Shown one piece after another: positions 5,713-6,759 of a stretch of DNA of 6,759 nt. Position numbers and translations under genes: made by a program. Below the pieces are notes generated by a model that worked only from the letters and a program-made list of their open reading frames with translations, searched no databases and was not told where the DNA came from. The DNA is from Pseudomonadota bacterium. GTDB taxonomy: Bacteria > Pseudomonadota > Alphaproteobacteria > Acetobacterales > Acetobacteraceae. Each line of letters opens with the position of its first letter. The first letter of the stretch is position 1. The DNA lies in contig JAJYAF010000119.1 of NCBI GenBank assembly GCA_021779655.1, positions 1 to 6,759 on the forward strand, written 5' to 3'.

Positions 5713-6663
5713 ATGTCCATGCCCGATTTGTTCAAGAGCCGTCTTTCCGTGCCGGTCATCGCCGCGCCCATGTTCATCGTCTCCACGCCCGATCTCGTGA
5801 TCGCCGAGTGCCGGGCAGGGGTGGTGGGTTCGTTTCCCTCGCTCAACGCAAGGCCGTCCGGCGTGTTCGAGCAGTGGCTCCAGCGGCTGCGCCGCGAGCT
5901 GACCGCAAACGACGCGCCCTTCGCCGTCAATCTCATCGTCCATAAAACCAACCCGCGCCTGATGGAGGATCTGGCACTCTGCGTGAAGTATGAAGTGCCG
6001 GTGATCATCTGTTCGCTGGGCGCCCGGCCCGAGGTCAACGAGGCCGTCCATTCCTATGGCGGCCTCGTGCTTCACGATATCATCAACGACGAATTCGCCC
6101 ATAAGGCCATCGCCCGTGGCGCGGACGGAATCGTCGCCGTCGCGGCGGGCGCGGGCGGCCATGCCGGCACCACTTCTCCCTTCGCGCTGGTGCAGGAAAT
6201 CCGCGCCTGGTTCTCCGGCCCGCTCGCGCTTTCCGGCGCCATCGCCAACGGCAATTCCATCGCCGCCGCGCGCGCGCTGGACGCGGATTTCGCCTATATC
6301 GGCTCGCCTTTCATCGCGACGCGGGAAGCCAACGCCGCCGAAGCCTACAAGCAAATGATCGTTGAATCATCGTCGAAGGACATTCTCTACTCAGACGTCT
6401 TTTCCGGCATCCACGGCAACTACCTCATCCCTTCCGTCGTGGCGGCGGGTTTCGATATCGGCAAGCTCAAAACCCATGGCGCCGGCAGCATGGATTTCGG
6501 CACCCGGGTCGAGGAGTCGGGCGAAGCCAAGGCATGGCGCGATATCTGGGGAAGCGGCCATGGCATCGGCGCCGTGAAGGACATCGTGCCGGTGGCCGAT
6601 CTGGTCGCGCGGCTCGCGCAGGAATACCGGGCGGCGCTGCAACGCCTTTGCGCCTTGTCGTGA
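5713..6663 (+). CDS. Nitronate monooxygenase-family FMN flavoprotein, AGAGGHAG subgroup
   Basis: From ATG at 5713 this gives 316 residues, normal for the family, with a perfect AGGAGG 8 nt upstream. It begins with the first barrel strand and the APM FMN loop (VIAAPMF, 15-21). VAAGAGGHAG (143-152) carries the presumed catalytic His150. LSGAIANG (173-180) and FAYIGSPFIAT (193-203) form the FMN-phosphate site. The motif GAGGHAG differs from GAEAGGHRG in the left-hand paralogue, so the two are different subgroups and not a recent duplication. Members are usually annotated nitronate monooxygenase or 2-nitropropane dioxygenase, yet most lack tested substrates. Some NMO-fold proteins act on CoA thioesters in catabolism, such as IpdC in steroid ring degradation. 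It is transcribed divergently from the acyl-CoA dehydrogenase operon across a shared 228-bp region, so co-regulation is plausible. Confidence 0.91.
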   Translation: MSMPDLFKSRLSVPVIAAPMFIVSTPDLVIAECRAGVVGSFPSLNARPSGVFEQWLQRLRRELTANDAPFAVNLIVHKTNPRLMEDLALCVKYEVPVIICSLGARPEVNEAVHSYGGLVLHDIINDEFAHKAIARGADGIVAVAAGAGGHAGTTSPFALVQEIRAWFSGPLALSGAIANGNSIAAARALDADFAYIGSPFIATREANAAEAYKQMIVESSSKDILYSDVFSGIHGNYLIPSVVAAGFDIGKLKTHGAGSMDFGTRVEESGEAKAWRDIWGSGHGIGAVKDIVPVADLVARLAQEYRAALQRLCALS

Positions 6664-6667
6664 CCGG

Positions 6668-6759
6668 TCAGGCCGGGCGGTCCCCGGCCAGGATCACCCG
6701 GTGCATGACACGGCGAAACCCATGATAATCGTTCACCGGATTATGCAGCACGCAGCGAT
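6668..6759 (-). CDS. TauD/TfdA-family 2-oxoglutarate/Fe(II) dioxygenase, C-terminal fragment
   Basis: The last 29 codons of a minus-strand gene enter from the right edge and end in TGA at 6668-6670. The peptide starts RCVLHNPVNDY and continues FRRVMHRVILAGDRPA. It closely matches the end of TauD-type dioxygenases (pattern NR...HxA...DY...RRxMHR...GD.P). The histidine in VLHNP corresponds to the third metal ligand (TauD His255). The last Arg of RRVMHR falls exactly 15 residues later, as does the 2-oxoglutarate-binding Arg270 of TauD. Codons mostly end in G or C. The family oxygenates taurine, aryloxyalkanoates, alkyl sulfates and other substrates, and which applies here cannot be told from the tail. 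The gene converges on the NMO-family gene with only 4 bp between stops, so it belongs to another transcript. Confidence 0.72.
   Translation of the reverse strand, partial: RCVLHNPVNDYHGFRRVMHRVILAGDRPA
6671..6689. terminator. Candidate GC hairpin after the right NMO-family gene
   Basis: GGCCGGG (6671-6677) and CCCGGCC (6683-6689) form a perfect 7-bp stem with a 5-base loop, starting 8 nt after the stop codon of the + gene. No T-tract follows. The same bases encode the Ala-Gly-Asp-Arg-Pro-Ala tail of the opposing dioxygenase, so the symmetry may come from coding constraint. A terminator role is only possible. Confidence 0.28.

Overview
The window is a compact, GC-rich bacterial catabolic locus. 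Gaps are short, most genes have strong Shine-Dalgarno sequences, and codons favour G or C in the third position. This fits a Gram-negative proteobacterium, probably alphaproteobacterial, but nothing seen fixes the taxon. No RNA gene, insertion sequence, CRISPR array or phage gene was found.

Layout: (1) 1-957 (+) is a nitronate monooxygenase-family FMN enzyme whose first residues lie off the left edge. (2) 958-1172 is a short gap between convergent genes, with a small tandem repeat and at most a weak hairpin. (3) 5484 down to 1173 (-) is a tight four-gene operon, in transcription order: acyl-CoA dehydrogenase ACAD-3 (383 aa), ACAD-2 (391 aa), a crotonase-fold enzyme (256 aa) and ACAD-1 (390 aa). 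Gaps are 7 nt, a 4-nt ATGA overlap, and 37 nt. (4) 5485-5712 is a divergent regulatory gap. (5) 5713-6663 (+) is a second nitronate monooxygenase-family protein from a different subgroup. (6) 6668-6759 (-) is the last 29 codons of a TauD/TfdA-type 2-oxoglutarate/Fe(II) dioxygenase that runs off the right edge.

Together the operon looks like a beta-oxidation-type module for CoA thioesters of a carbon source that cannot be identified from this window. Residue-level reading suggests it is not a plain fatty-acid set. ACAD-1 and ACAD-3 carry their presumed catalytic glutamate at the isovaleryl-CoA dehydrogenase position. ACAD-2 appears to lack a glutamate at both known positions. The crotonase-fold protein lacks both hydratase glutamates and has an aspartate at the position used by PaaG-type isomerases. 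ACAD-2 and the crotonase are translationally coupled, so these two atypical enzymes may act in succession. Flanking NMO-fold flavoproteins recall steroid C/D-ring catabolism, where an NMO-like protein (IpdC) works with several ACADs and a crotonase, but the genes here are not assigned to that pathway. Alicyclic, terpenoid, steroid-derived or branched substrates are all possible. Residue alignments were made by eye against remembered family sequences.
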